NCBI RefSeq assembly: GCF_000764205.1
Contig: NZ_JQDZ01000012.1
Coordinates: 1 to 64,000, forward strand
From: Thalassotalea sp. ND16A
Lineage (GTDB): Bacteria > Pseudomonadota > Gammaproteobacteria > Enterobacterales > Alteromonadaceae
Direction of reading: 5' to 3'
Length of the DNA stretch: 64,000 nucleotides
The notes under the pieces were generated by a model. That model searched no databases. It had not been told where the DNA came from and worked only from the letters and a program-made list of their open reading frames with translations. Made by a program: the position numbers and the translations under genes. Position 1 is the first letter of the stretch; every line of letters begins with the position of its first letter. Shown here in pieces: positions 47,969-57,604 of the stretch.

Positions 47969-49984
47969 ATGATCCCAGAACTAGGCCACTTTGCACTGAT
48001 TATTGCCATGGCATTTGCCATTTGTTTATCAATAGTGCCACTCGTTGGTGTATACCAACAAAACCAGCGGTTAATCACTTACGCCAAACCTCTTACCTTT
48101 GGTATGTTTGCCTTCACCTCAATAAGTATTGTGCTGCTTGCCTACAGCTTTGTGTTAGATGATTTTTCGGTTAAATATGTCGCCAGTCACTCCAACTCCC
48201 ATCTTCCGTATTATTTTAAAATAAGTGCCGTATGGGGCGGGCATGAAGGTTCACTGTTACTATGGGTGTTTTCATTAACGGCCTGGACCATGGCGGTAGC
48301 CTCATTCTCGAAACATGTAGATCAAGCGTTTGTTTCTCGCGTGTTAGCGATCATGGGGATGATAGCGGTAGGTTTTATCGCCTTTACGTTATTAACGTCA
48401 AACCCGTTTGAGAGATTATTACCCAATATGCCGATGGAAGGCAGAGATCTTAACCCACTGCTGCAAGATGTTGGTTTAATTATTCATCCACCCATGCTTT
48501 ATATGGGCTACGTTGGTTTTTCAGTGGCTTTTGCTTTTGCCATTGCGGCGCTTATGTGTGGCAAAATGGATGCCGCCTGGGCTCGTTGGTCTCGTCCCTG
48601 GACCATAGGTGCCTGGATGTTTTTAACCTTAGGCATCTCTTTAGGCAGCTGGTGGGCTTATTACGAACTTGGCTGGGGCGGCTGGTGGTTTTGGGATCCA
48701 GTAGAAAATGCGTCATTTATGCCCTGGTTAGTGGGCACGGCATTAATTCATTCGTTGGCCGTTACCGAAAAACGCGGCGCGTTTAGAAACTGGACCGTGT
48801 TGTTGTCGATATTTACTTTCAGTTTAAGTTTACTGGGTACCTTCCTGGTACGCTCTGGTGTGCTTACTTCTGTGCATTCATTTGCGGCAGACCCGGAGCG
48901 TGGTTCTTTTATCCTGGTGTTACTGGCCTTAGCCGTAGGTTGCTCATTATTGCTTTACGCCATACGTGGCTCAAATGTCGGCAGTTTCTCTCGCTTTAAT
49001 TTAGTCTCGCGTGAAACGGCAATTTTAATATGTAATGTGATTTTGGTTGCCGCCTGCGTAACCGTATTAATGGGGACTCTCTACCCGTTATTAATTGATG
49101 CCCTGGGCATGGGCAAAATTTCTGTTGGCCCGCCATATTTCAATGCGGTGTTTGTGCCAATTATGAGCATCTTGTTTGTGTTTATGGGGATAGGCCCGCT
49201 GATCCGCTGGAAGAAAGCGAAAAAAGGCGAACTGTCAAACCAGTTAGGGATGATCACCATTTTCTCAATTGTCTTTGGTCTGGCATTTCCATTGTTGTAT
49301 GCGGGTGCGTTCGATGGCTGGGTTGCTTTTGGTATGACACTGGCGTGCTGGGTAGCTTTGGTCGCCGCAAAAGATGTGAAAAACCAAATTAAACTGCCAA
49401 ACGGTGGTTGGCAACCAAGAAAATTAAGCTTAAGTCATTTAGGTATGGCGGTAGCGCACACCGGTATTGCCGTAACTATCGTAGGTGTCACGTTAGTGTC
49501 GACTTATGAGTCGGAAACCAATGTGAAAATGCAACCGGGCACCAAAGTTGCTGTCGCCGGCTATACTCTTGAGTTTAATGGCGTTACCCACGTTGAAGGC
49601 CCCAATTATTCTGCGGAACAAGGGCAAATAAATTTGTTTGATGGTAATGAACATATCGCCTTACTGCAACCGGAACGAAGAAGTTATCGGGTGCAAACTA
49701 TGGGCATGACGGAAGCGGCAATTGATCCCGGTTTATTTAGAGATGTTTATGTAGCCTTGGGCGATCCTCTTGGTGGTGATGCCTGGGCAGTACGTGTGCA
49801 TTACAAACCGTTTGTCCGCTGGATCTGGTTGGGCTCAATATTTATGGCGCTAGGTGGTGTGTTTGCCATGTTAGACAAACGCTACCGTCGCAAGAAAAAA
49901 GTAGCGTTGGGGGATAAGTCAGCAGCCCCTGTCGCCACCGACGGTGCAACCGTTGCTGCTGCCGCCACACAAGCGAGCGCATAA
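47969..49984 (+). CDS. ccmF: heme lyase subunit CcmF
   Basis: A 671-residue inner-membrane protein with many hydrophobic segments and the WWD heme motif GGWWFWDPVENASFMPWLVG near residue 240. It reduces and transfers heme from CcmE to apocytochrome c. A Ser/Ala/Thr-rich tail (about 645-671) is low-complexity. The ATG at 47969 has GGAG upstream and is preferred over a start ten codons earlier. First gene of ccmFGHI. Confidence 0.96.
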   Translation: MIPELGHFALIIAMAFAICLSIVPLVGVYQQNQRLITYAKPLTFGMFAFTSISIVLLAYSFVLDDFSVKYVASHSNSHLPYYFKISAVWGGHEGSLLLWVFSLTAWTMAVASFSKHVDQAFVSRVLAIMGMIAVGFIAFTLLTSNPFERLLPNMPMEGRDLNPLLQDVGLIIHPPMLYMGYVGFSVAFAFAIAALMCGKMDAAWARWSRPWTIGAWMFLTLGISLGSWWAYYELGWGGWWFWDPVENASFMPWLVGTALIHSLAVTEKRGAFRNWTVLLSIFTFSLSLLGTFLVRSGVLTSVHSFAADPERGSFILVLLALAVGCSLLLYAIRGSNVGSFSRFNLVSRETAILICNVILVAACVTVLMGTLYPLLIDALGMGKISVGPPYFNAVFVPIMSILFVFMGIGPLIRWKKAKKGELSNQLGMITIFSIVFGLAFPLLYAGAFDGWVAFGMTLACWVALVAAKDVKNQIKLPNGGWQPRKLSLSHLGMAVAHTGIAVTIVGVTLVSTYESETNVKMQPGTKVAVAGYTLEFNGVTHVEGPNYSAEQGQINLFDGNEHIALLQPERRSYRVQTMGMTEAAIDPGLFRDVYVALGDPLGGDAWAVRVHYKPFVRWIWLGSIFMALGGVFAMLDKRYRRKKKVALGDKSAAPVATDGATVAAAATQASA

Positions 49985-49987
49985 TCG

Positions 49988-50536
49988 ATGAAAATAATCA
50001 TTCGTTTAATTCCATTAATTTTATTTTTATTGTTGGGGCTGCTGTTATATCGCGGTTTGTCACTAGACCCGCAAAGCATGCCGTCGGCATTAATCGGTAA
50101 ATCGTTTCCACAATTTACCTTAACGCGATTAGAAAATGAGTCACAACAGGTAACCAATGCTGATTTTAATCCGGGCATTAAACTGGTAAACGTCTGGGCT
50201 ACCTGGTGTCCATCTTGTAAAGTGGAGCACCCATTTTTGGTGAAATTGGCAAAAGATGATCGCTTTAGTTTATATGGCATCAATTATAAAGATGACCGTG
50301 TGGATGCCAATCAATGGCTTAAGTATTATCAAAACCCATATCAGTTTTCCATTTTTGATGATATTGGCAAACTTGGACTCGACTTAGGCGTGTATGGCGC
50401 CCCGGAAACGTTTGTGATTGACCACCATGGGGTGATCAGAAAACGCTTTGCCGGAGTGCTAGAGCCGAGAGTATGGCAACGCCAGTTTTTACCATTAATC
50501 AATACCATTGAAGATGAAATGGCGAAAGGAGAATAA
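49988..50536 (+). CDS. ccmG: thioredoxin-like CcmG/DsbE
   Basis: A 182-residue membrane-anchored periplasmic thioredoxin: N-terminal anchor (IRLIPLILFLLLGLLLYRGL), CPSC active site in WATWCPSCKVEHPF at about 76-82, and YGAPETFVIDHHGVIRKRFA carrying the cis-Pro. It reduces the apocytochrome CxxCH disulfide. Follows ccmF by three bases. Confidence 0.96.
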   Translation: MKIIIRLIPLILFLLLGLLLYRGLSLDPQSMPSALIGKSFPQFTLTRLENESQQVTNADFNPGIKLVNVWATWCPSCKVEHPFLVKLAKDDRFSLYGINYKDDRVDANQWLKYYQNPYQFSIFDDIGKLGLDLGVYGAPETFVIDHHGVIRKRFAGVLEPRVWQRQFLPLINTIEDEMAKGE

Positions 50537-50540
50537 GCGG

Positions 50541-51038
50541 ATGAAAACGAATAATCTGGTGAATATATTGACGAAAAATTCAAAAGCATTGATGGTGCTG
50601 TTAAGCTCCGCCATGATTTTTTTTGCTACTTTTAGCATTAGTGCCGGTCCCATTGATACGTACACATTTCCCGATGAAGTGACGAAAAAACGTTTTGCCT
50701 CATTAACCTATGAGCTGCGTTGTCCGAAATGTCAAAACCAAAATTTAGCCGATTCCAATTCACCAATTTCCCAGGATTTGCGTAAAGAAGTTTACGACAT
50801 GCTAATTGACGGTCGAACCGATACGGAAATTATGGACTTTATGGTGCAGCGCTACGGTGAGTTTGTGTTATATCGGCCAAGAGTGAGCTCAATCACCTAT
50901 ATTTTGTGGTTTGGGCCGATTGTCTTCATTTTAATTGGTGCTTATGTGGTGTTCTTATTTACCCGTCGTAAAGATACCGAACCAGAGCATTTAAGCGCTG
51001 AACAAAAACAACAATTAAAATCAATTTTAAAAGACTAG
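50541..51038 (+). CDS. ccmH: cytochrome c maturation protein CcmH (N-terminal type)
   Basis: A 165-residue protein with signal peptide (SKALMVLLSSAMIFFATFSI), the redox motif LRCPKCQNQNLADSN (LRCxxCQ) and a single C-terminal membrane helix (ITYILWFGPIVFILIGAYVV). It delivers reduced apocytochrome to CcmF. ATG 50541 has AAGGAG upstream and replaces a longer frame that starts inside ccmG. Confidence 0.95.
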   Translation: MKTNNLVNILTKNSKALMVLLSSAMIFFATFSISAGPIDTYTFPDEVTKKRFASLTYELRCPKCQNQNLADSNSPISQDLRKEVYDMLIDGRTDTEIMDFMVQRYGEFVLYRPRVSSITYILWFGPIVFILIGAYVVFLFTRRKDTEPEHLSAEQKQQLKSILKD

Positions 51039-51056
51039 TCATTGCTGGCAGTGACC

Positions 51057-51323
51057 AGGGTCTGCTGACCTTTGGAGTTCATTTTTGCAACGATTTATTT
51101 GGCATTTATACAAGGCGGAGCAAGTGTGACGTAGTTATGTCTACTTGAACTTGTGACAACGCGGTAGAAATGCCAAAGAAACCGTTGCCCTTCGGGTCCA
51201 ACTAAGCGACTCCTGCTCTTTGTTACTAGTGATTTACTTAGAACAACTAAGCTACATAACAAGTGCCGCGATCAGAAGACGCTTAGTTGAACAAAATTTG
51301 AACTCGAAAGGTCAACAGACCCT
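51057..51323. mobile_element. MITE-like element between ccmH and ccmI
   Basis: A 267-bp non-coding element with inverted ends: AGGGTCTGCTGACCTTTGGA on the left; the reverse complement of the right end reads AGGGTCTGTTGACCTTTCGA. The arms match at about 22 of 24 bases. Inner ORFs are absent and no clear target duplication is seen. It interrupts the otherwise tightly spaced ccmFGHI operon and fills most of the 311-base gap. Confidence 0.8.
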
Positions 51324-51349
51324 AGAAATACAGGAAAGATAAACATATC

Positions 51350-52657
51350 ATGACAACACTTTGGATTTTTACCGGGCTATTCTTGCTCCTGGCTTGTTTA
51401 ATACTTTGGCATCATTTTTTCAAAAGCAGTTTGTACAGTGCTGATCAAAGCAATATGCGTGGCCAAACCAATAAAGATCTTTATCATGAACACTTAAAAG
51501 AGTTAGAAAAAGATTACCGTGAGGGCGGTATTGATGAAGAGAATTTTGAGTTTTTAAAAGAAGAGTTAGATCAAAGTTTATTATTGGACATGAGTGCCAC
51601 GGCAAAAGAACAGCAGGCCAAAGATAAGCAGACCTCGCTGCTTTGGCCAGCTATGATGACGCTATTTATCGTTGCCTTTTCTGCGGCATATTATCATCAA
51701 CATGGCGCCTATGCTGACGTTGAATTGGCGGCCAGCCAACCAGCCAATCACCCTCAAGGTGAGCAGTCACAAGCACAAGTTGTGATTGCCCAGATGCAAA
51801 ACTTGCATAAAGAAGTGCAAGATAATCCACAAAATGCGGATGCCTGGTTCCAGTTAGGACAATTGTTAACCAGCGTTGCTGAGTTCGACAGTGCCTTTAT
51901 TGCTTTTGGTAAAGTGTTAGAGATTGAAGGTGAACAAGCCGATGTGATTGCCCTGCAGGCGCAAGCAAAATACTACAAAAATAAGCAACAACGCAATGAT
52001 GAAATTAATGCCTTGTTAGACCGAGCATTAATGCTGGACCCAAATGACCCAACGACCTTGATGTTAATTGGTATGGATCATTACTTTAATGAACAATATC
52101 TACAAGCGGCATCGGTATGGCAACAAATTATTGATACTGGCGGTGCCGGGGCAAATCAAGGCCCATTACTCGATGGTATCGCACAGGCGCGTAAACTCGC
52201 CAGTGAAGGCGGCAGTGCAGGTAATAGTGCAAGACAAGTAAACCAGGACAGTGCTGTTGTAAATCCGCAGCCGTCAGGAAATACGGTTGCAGCAACAGCG
52301 GTTACCGCCAGCATTCAAGTTAGAGTGGATGTCTCTGCGAAAATTATTAGCGCACTTAATCAAGGCAGTGATAAAACATTATTTATCTATGCCATTGCCA
52401 GTAACGGTTCGAGAATGCCGTTAGCGGCGGTAAAAGCGAAAGCCAGTGATTTACCAATGACCGTCACTTTAGATGACAGCAAAGCGATGAGTCCGCAAAT
52501 GACAATATCGACTGTAGACATGGTTAATGTTCTTGCGGTGATTTCACATGCCGGTACACCAGGGACGAAAGCGGGTGACTATAAAGGTGAAGTGGCGAAT
52601 GTTAAAGTAAGCGCTAACGAAGTGTTAAACTTAACCATAGATACCATTGTCGAATAG
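51350..52657 (+). CDS. ccmI: cytochrome c maturation TPR protein CcmI
   Basis: A 435-residue protein: an N-terminal membrane segment (TTLWIFTGLFLLLACLILWH), a cytoplasmic helical loop with the family sequence NKDLYHEHLKELEKDYREGG, a second membrane segment near residue 100, then TPR repeats in the periplasm (about 135-290, PQNADAWFQLGQLLTSVAEF). It binds apocytochrome C-termini for the heme lyase. The last 100 residues form a separate beta-rich domain. Confidence 0.93.
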   Translation: MTTLWIFTGLFLLLACLILWHHFFKSSLYSADQSNMRGQTNKDLYHEHLKELEKDYREGGIDEENFEFLKEELDQSLLLDMSATAKEQQAKDKQTSLLWPAMMTLFIVAFSAAYYHQHGAYADVELAASQPANHPQGEQSQAQVVIAQMQNLHKEVQDNPQNADAWFQLGQLLTSVAEFDSAFIAFGKVLEIEGEQADVIALQAQAKYYKNKQQRNDEINALLDRALMLDPNDPTTLMLIGMDHYFNEQYLQAASVWQQIIDTGGAGANQGPLLDGIAQARKLASEGGSAGNSARQVNQDSAVVNPQPSGNTVAATAVTASIQVRVDVSAKIISALNQGSDKTLFIYAIASNGSRMPLAAVKAKASDLPMTVTLDDSKAMSPQMTISTVDMVNVLAVISHAGTPGTKAGDYKGEVANVKVSANEVLNLTIDTIVE

Positions 52658-52706
52658 ATAGGTATTGATGTTTTTAGTGACAATTGATTATCGTAAAAGG
52701 CGACTT

Positions 52707-53330
52707 ATGAAATTTATCTTCACCGTGCTACTGGCGTTAATCACCAGCTTTAGTGTTAACGCCGAAGAACAGCTTCAACATTCTGTTGTGCCGATGCCGG
52801 TGCCGGTGGTATTAGCAGACGCTGAGCAGTGCCCAGACTTTTTGCAGCACACAGTGCGTAAATTAAATTCGAAACAGAGTTTGGATCTTTGTAAAGAGTT
52901 TGCCGGTAAAACATTTCTTATCGTCAATACTGCCAGTAATTGCGGCTTTACCCCACAATTTAAAGCGCTGGAAGCTTTATACCAGGAGTACAAAGACCAC
53001 GGTTTAGTGGTGTTAGGCTTTCCTTCCGATAACTTCTTCCAGGAAGAAGACGAAGAACAAGACACGGCAAAGGTATGCTTTGTCAATTATGGGGTAACAT
53101 TTCCAATGTTTGCCACTATTGAAGTCAGAGGCAGTGATGCCCATCCCATTTTTGCTCACTTAGGAGAACAAACGGCTTCGCCTTATTGGAATTTTTATAA
53201 ATATTTAGTGAGTGCTGATGGCAAAACCATCCAACGCTTTAATTCAAGAACTAAACCTCAGTCTGAACAATTAACTAAGGCAATAGAACAGCAACTAAAT
53301 ATAACAGCATTACCCGGCATCAGCATTTAG
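52707..53330 (+). CDS. glutathione-peroxidase-family thiol peroxidase
   Basis: A 207-residue protein with a signal peptide (KFIFTVLLALITSFSVNAEE), so it is probably periplasmic. The peroxidase core has the catalytic Cys in NTASNCGFTPQF, the FPSDNFFQEE motif and SPYWNFYKYLV with the conserved Trp-Asn-Phe. Bacterial members with Cys rather than Sec often use thioredoxin or similar donors. ATG 52707 with AAGG upstream is used; the frame runs 14 codons further up. It sits between ccmI and hemH. Confidence 0.88.
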   Translation: MKFIFTVLLALITSFSVNAEEQLQHSVVPMPVPVVLADAEQCPDFLQHTVRKLNSKQSLDLCKEFAGKTFLIVNTASNCGFTPQFKALEALYQEYKDHGLVVLGFPSDNFFQEEDEEQDTAKVCFVNYGVTFPMFATIEVRGSDAHPIFAHLGEQTASPYWNFYKYLVSADGKTIQRFNSRTKPQSEQLTKAIEQQLNITALPGISI

Positions 53331-53385
53331 TAATGTTGAATGTGATAAAACTAATAATAGATGAAACTAACAATAGAGAAAATTA

Positions 53386-54429
53386 ATGTCGCGTTTTGTT
53401 GCCCATAATAAAAAATTACATACCGATAAAATTAAACATGGCCCAGCAGATACCGGTAAGGTAAAAACCGCAGTGTTGTTGTGTAATTTAGGTACCCCGG
53501 ATGCACCTACCGCATCCGCTTTACGCAGTTATTTGCGTGAGTTCTTAAGCGATCCGCGAGTGGTGGAGATCCCCAAATTTATTTGGATGATTATTTTACA
53601 CGGTATTATTTTAAGAATTCGCCCGGCAAAGTCAGCAAAATTGTACGAAAGCATTTGGACCGAAAATGGTTCGCCTTTATTGGCAATCAGTAAAGCACAA
53701 CGGCTAAAAGTAGCAAAACAAATTCAGCAACAATACGGTGATGAAGTTGAAGTTGCCATTGCGATGCGCTATGGCAACCCGGGAATTACCGAAGCGCTGC
53801 GTGGCTTTCAACAACAGGGTATCAACAAAATAGTGGTGCTGCCGCTATATCCACAATATGCCGGCCCAACTACCGGCTCAACGTTTGATGCGATTAGCAA
53901 AGAAATCCAGTCGTGGCGATGGGTACCTTCGTTGCATTTTATTGCCAGTTATCATGATAATGGTGGTTATATCGAGGCGTTGGCCAATAGTATTACTGAT
54001 CACTTTAAACAACATGGTAAGCCGGAAAAGTTGCTGTTTTCTTATCATGGTATGCCCAAGCTGTTTCACACCAATGGCGACCCGTATTATTGTTTCTGTC
54101 AAAAAACCACGCGTCTGGTGACTGAAAGGTTAGGCTTGTCTGATGATGAGTATCAAATTAGTTTCCAGTCCCGTTTTGGTAAGGCGGAATGGCTAAAACC
54201 ATACACCGATCCATGCTTAAGTGATTTTGCCGAACAGGGCATTAAACACGTGGCGGTAATAAGCCCGGCGTTCAGTGTTGATTGTTTAGAAACGCTTGAA
54301 GAGTTGGAAGTGGAAAGCCGAAAAGTATTCATCGATGCCGGTGGTGAAAAATTTCAATATATTGCCGCACTCAATGACCGAGACGATCACATTAACGCCA
54401 TTGTTAAATTAGTGATTCCACATATATAA
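53386..54429 (+). CDS. hemH: ferrochelatase
   Basis: A 347-residue enzyme inserting iron into protoporphyrin IX, the last step of heme synthesis. Motifs: VLLCNLGTPDAPTASALRSY near residue 25, LLFSYHGMPKLFHTNGDPYY near 215 (with the catalytic His in SYHG) and a conserved Glu in SPAFSVDCLETLEELEVES. Position after the ccm genes groups heme supply with cytochrome c maturation. Confidence 0.96.
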   Translation: MSRFVAHNKKLHTDKIKHGPADTGKVKTAVLLCNLGTPDAPTASALRSYLREFLSDPRVVEIPKFIWMIILHGIILRIRPAKSAKLYESIWTENGSPLLAISKAQRLKVAKQIQQQYGDEVEVAIAMRYGNPGITEALRGFQQQGINKIVVLPLYPQYAGPTTGSTFDAISKEIQSWRWVPSLHFIASYHDNGGYIEALANSITDHFKQHGKPEKLLFSYHGMPKLFHTNGDPYYCFCQKTTRLVTERLGLSDDEYQISFQSRFGKAEWLKPYTDPCLSDFAEQGIKHVAVISPAFSVDCLETLEELEVESRKVFIDAGGEKFQYIAALNDRDDHINAIVKLVIPHI

Positions 54430-54433
54430 GTCA

Positions 54434-54463
54434 TTGGCAGAGGTGTTGATATATCTCTGCCAA
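54434..54463 (+). terminator. possible hairpin terminator of hemH
   Basis: TTGGCAGAG and its inverted copy CTCTGCCAA, 12 bases apart, four bases past the stop. No strong U run. Confidence 0.4.
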
Positions 54464-54640
54464 ATTCAGTCGCAACGTTCAACCTCATAGTCCAATTAAC
54501 GATAAGTAAATCGTTAGCTTATTGTTCAAGCAGATTGACAATAACCTCATTAATCTTTAACATCTCGCCCCTGAAATTTGAGTAAAAACTTTAACTTGTT
54601 CTACGTTACCGCAAAGTTTGAGTTTTTCAGAACTATTTTC

Positions 54641-54684
54641 GTTTAACAGCTATATTTACTGCAGTGTATATATAGCTGCTAAAC
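54641..54684. promoter_or_regulatory. 15-base inverted repeat just before the SulP gene
   Basis: GTTTAACAGCTATAT and, 14 bases later, ATATAGCTGCTAAAC, matching at 14 of 15 positions. It ends 25 bases before the ATG, in the likely 5' leader. It could be an operator or an mRNA hairpin that controls translation. Confidence 0.5.
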
Positions 54685-54709
54685 CCACAATCACAACCGT
54701 GAGTAAAAA

Positions 54710-56266
54710 ATGTTTGAATTACATGCAAGTAAAGTTACTAGCCTGAAAAACGATGTATTATCAGGTTTGACCGTTGCTTTAGCATTGGTACCAGAAGCTG
54801 TGGCGTTTGCCTTTGTTGCTGGTGTTGATCCTTTAGTGGGTTTATATGCCGCCTTTATGGTGGGTTTAATCACCTCTGCTTTTGGTGGTCGTCCGGGCAT
54901 GATCTCTGGCGCAACCGGTGCCATGGCTGTGGTTATGGTCAGCCTTGTTGCTCTGCACGGAGTGCAGTATCTATTTGCGGCGGTGCTGCTCACCGGTATT
55001 ATTCAAATACTCGCCGGTATCTTTAAGTTAGGTAAATTTATCCGCTTGGTGCCACATCCGGTAATGCTTGGCTTTGTCAACGGTTTGGCTATTGTTATCT
55101 TCTTGGCACAATTGGGTCAGTTTAAAGTCACCAACGCTGCCGGTGAACTCGAATGGATGACGGGCAGTGCACTATATACCATGGCCGGTTTAATCGTGTT
55201 AACTATGGCGATAATCCACTTTTTACCTAAATTGACTAAGGCCGTACCATCGTCACTGGTTGCCATTATTGTGGTTACCGTGATTGTGTTATTTACCGAT
55301 TTAGAAGCGCGTACGGTTATTGATTATGTGCGAGATATGACTGGCGATGCCAGCAGCACCTTAGCCGGTGGTTTGCCTAGCTTCGCTATTCCAGCAGTGC
55401 CATTTACCCTGGAGACGTTAATGATTATTTTGCCATTTGCGCTAGTATTGGCAGCAATTGGTTTAATCGAGTCACTATTAACCTTAAGCCTGATTGATGA
55501 ATTAACCGAGACCCACGGACAAGCAAACCGTGAGTGTGTGGCGCAGGGTGCTGCTAACACAGTTAATGGCTTCTTTGGCGGTATGGGGGGGTGTGCGATG
55601 ATCGGTCAGTCAATGATTAACGTTAACTCTGGCGGTCGCGGTCGTGCTTCTGGTATTACTGCCGCATTGGCGCTTTTAGGCTTCATCTTATTTGCTTCGG
55701 GCCTGATCGAAATTATCCCTCTGGCGGCGTTAGTTGGGGTCATGTTTATTGTGGTTATTGGTACCTTTGAGTGGTCAAGCCTAAGAATTATGCGCAAAAT
55801 TCCAAAAGCCGATGCTTTTGTTATTGTACTGGTTTCAGGGGTTACCGTTATCTCTGATTTAGCCATAGCGGTAATTGTTGGTGTGATTGTATCGGCGCTG
55901 GTATTTGCCTGGCAGCATGCGAAGCACGTTATTGTGAATCGCTCAACCGATGAAAATGGCTGGACCGTATACGAGGTTAACGGACCATTATTCTTTGGCG
56001 CTATTTCAAGCTTCCTTGAGCAGTTTGATTTTGACAACGACAGTAAAGATGTCATTGTTGAGTTTAAAAACTCTCGGGTTGCCGATCACTCGGCGCTAGA
56101 AGCGATTGATACCTTAGCAGAACGCTTTAAAAGCCGTGGCAAAACCTTACACTTACGGCACTTAAGCCCGGATTGTAAAACCTTGTTAACCAAAGCCGGT
56201 GACCTGGTAGAAGTGAACTACATTGAAGATCCACAGTATCATGTGGCATCTGATAAGCTAGATTAA
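54710..56266 (+). CDS. SulP-family inorganic anion transporter
   Basis: A 518-residue inner-membrane transporter with about 12-14 hydrophobic segments and a C-terminal STAS domain (about 400-505; [20 protein letters not shown]). Family motifs include [40 protein letters not shown] and [20 protein letters not shown]. SulP proteins carry sulfate, bicarbonate or dicarboxylates; the substrate here cannot be read. There is no fused carbonic anhydrase. A perfect-looking inverted repeat precedes the start. Confidence 0.92.
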   Translation: MFELHASKVTSLKNDVLSGLTVALALVPEAVAFAFVAGVDPLVGLYAAFMVGLITSAFGGRPGMISGATGAMAVVMVSLVALHGVQYLFAAVLLTGIIQILAGIFKLGKFIRLVPHPVMLGFVNGLAIVIFLAQLGQFKVTNAAGELEWMTGSALYTMAGLIVLTMAIIHFLPKLTKAVPSSLVAIIVVTVIVLFTDLEARTVIDYVRDMTGDASSTLAGGLPSFAIPAVPFTLETLMIILPFALVLAAIGLIESLLTLSLIDELTETHGQANRECVAQGAANTVNGFFGGMGGCAMIGQSMINVNSGGRGRASGITAALALLGFILFASGLIEIIPLAALVGVMFIVVIGTFEWSSLRIMRKIPKADAFVIVLVSGVTVISDLAIAVIVGVIVSALVFAWQHAKHVIVNRSTDENGWTVYEVNGPLFFGAISSFLEQFDFDNDSKDVIVEFKNSRVADHSALEAIDTLAERFKSRGKTLHLRHLSPDCKTLLTKAGDLVEVNYIEDPQYHVASDKLD

Positions 56267-56270
56267 GCCT

Positions 56271-56535
56271 ATACCAAGTCCGATAATTTATTGACCATTT
56301 AGCGAGAGTTAAAAGGTTTATGTACAAGGCATTGATTGCAAAGAAGGGTTGTTCCCTTATTAAAATCAATAACGCAGTAGATAAGCCTTTTAAACTCGCC
56401 CTTCGGGAGCTTGAAAGAGACGAGATAACTGCTCAAAATATGTTTTATATAGAATGACTATATCAAAACAAATTTCGATTGTTCTCCCGCCTCTTTCAAG
56501 CTCTAAATTGACCAATAAATTGTCGGAATTGGTAT
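56271..56535. mobile_element. MITE-like element with 33-base inverted ends
   Basis: Left end ATACCAAGTCCGATAATTTA, reverse complement of the right end ATACCAATTCCGACAATTTA, alignable for about 33 bases. Internal nested palindromes are visible (for example GAGAGTTAAAAGGTTTAT against ATAAGCCTTTTAAACTC, and AGCTTGAAAGAG against CTCTTTCAAGCT). It is non-coding, begins four bases after the SulP stop codon and fills most of the 443-base gap. Confidence 0.75.
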
Positions 56536-56552
56536 TAGACCAAGCTTAATAG

Positions 56553-56588
56553 AAACAGGGAGCAAAGCTCCCTGTTTTGATTTTTAAA
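56553..56588 (+). terminator. intrinsic terminator of the SulP gene
   Basis: AAACAGGGAGC-AAA-GCTCCCTGTTT followed by a T-rich tail. It lies beyond the MITE-like element, which apparently inserted between the gene and its terminator. Confidence 0.8.
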
Positions 56589-56709
56589 AGCCAATGAAAC
56601 TGGCATTTTGGTTGCTATAGGATTATGTCAATCTGCATAAGCATCGAGGTGACCGTATACTTATGCACAGTGGTTCAATACACAGTGGTATAAATACAGT
56701 GGAGTAAAG

Positions 56710-57537
56710 ATGAGTCAAAAATCTATTCTTATTACTGGTTGTTCATCTGGCATTGGCTTGGATGCGGCTTTGACATTGCAGACAAAAGGCTACCAGGTAT
56801 TTGCTACGGCGAGAAAGCAAGTCGATGTTGAGGCTCTGAACAGCAAAGGGTTTAACGCGTTTCGATTGGATCTTAGCGATAGTCAATCGATTACTGAGAC
56901 CCTGAAAAAAGTACTAACAATGACTGGCGGCACATTGGATTATTTATTTAATAATGGTGCTTACGGACAGCCGGGAGCGATAGAAGATTTACCCACTCAG
57001 GTATTACGCCAGCAATTTGAAGCCAACGTCTTTGGCTGGCATGATTTAACCACACAAGTAATAAAAATAATGCGCCAGCAAGGCCATGGCCGAATTGTGC
57101 AAAACAGCTCGGTATTAGGTTTTGTTTGTATGCCCTATAGAGGTGCCTATAATGCATCAAAGTTTGCCATTGAAGGACTCACTGACACTTTACGGTTAGA
57201 GTTAGCTGGCAGTAATATTCAAGTGAGCTTATTACAACCTGGGCCAATTAACACCAACTTCAGGAAAAATGCTCTGACTGCATTTAAGCAAAACATCGAC
57301 TGGCAAAACAGTATTCATGTTAGCAAATATCAAAAACAAATTGAGCGTTTAGCCAGTACCAATCCTGCCAGTGGTTTTACCCTTGAGCCAAAAGCTGTTA
57401 CCAAAGCACTAATTCATGCATTAGAAAGTAACTCACCAAAGGCAAGGTATCGCATTACTACCCCAACTAAGCTATTTACCTGGTTAAAACGGATATTACC
57501 AACCCGTTGGCTAGATGCTTTGTTAGCGAAGGGCTAG
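56710..57537 (+). CDS. short-chain dehydrogenase/reductase
   Basis: A 275-residue classical SDR: cofactor loop TGCSSGIGLDAALTL (TGxxxGIG) at residues 9-23, NNGAYGQPG in place of NNAG, catalytic Ser in QNSSVLGFV and YNASKFA with the catalytic Tyr and Lys at about 149-155. The absence of a basic residue in the cofactor loop leaves NAD or NADP open. Substrate unknown. Single gene after a strong terminator. Confidence 0.9.
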   Translation: MSQKSILITGCSSGIGLDAALTLQTKGYQVFATARKQVDVEALNSKGFNAFRLDLSDSQSITETLKKVLTMTGGTLDYLFNNGAYGQPGAIEDLPTQVLRQQFEANVFGWHDLTTQVIKIMRQQGHGRIVQNSSVLGFVCMPYRGAYNASKFAIEGLTDTLRLELAGSNIQVSLLQPGPINTNFRKNALTAFKQNIDWQNSIHVSKYQKQIERLASTNPASGFTLEPKAVTKALIHALESNSPKARYRITTPTKLFTWLKRILPTRWLDALLAKG

Positions 57538-57604
57538 ACCTGGATTCAGCATGATAAAGGTTTTCTTCGCATTAGTGCTTAGCGAGATCGTATTTAAATT
57601 TAGG

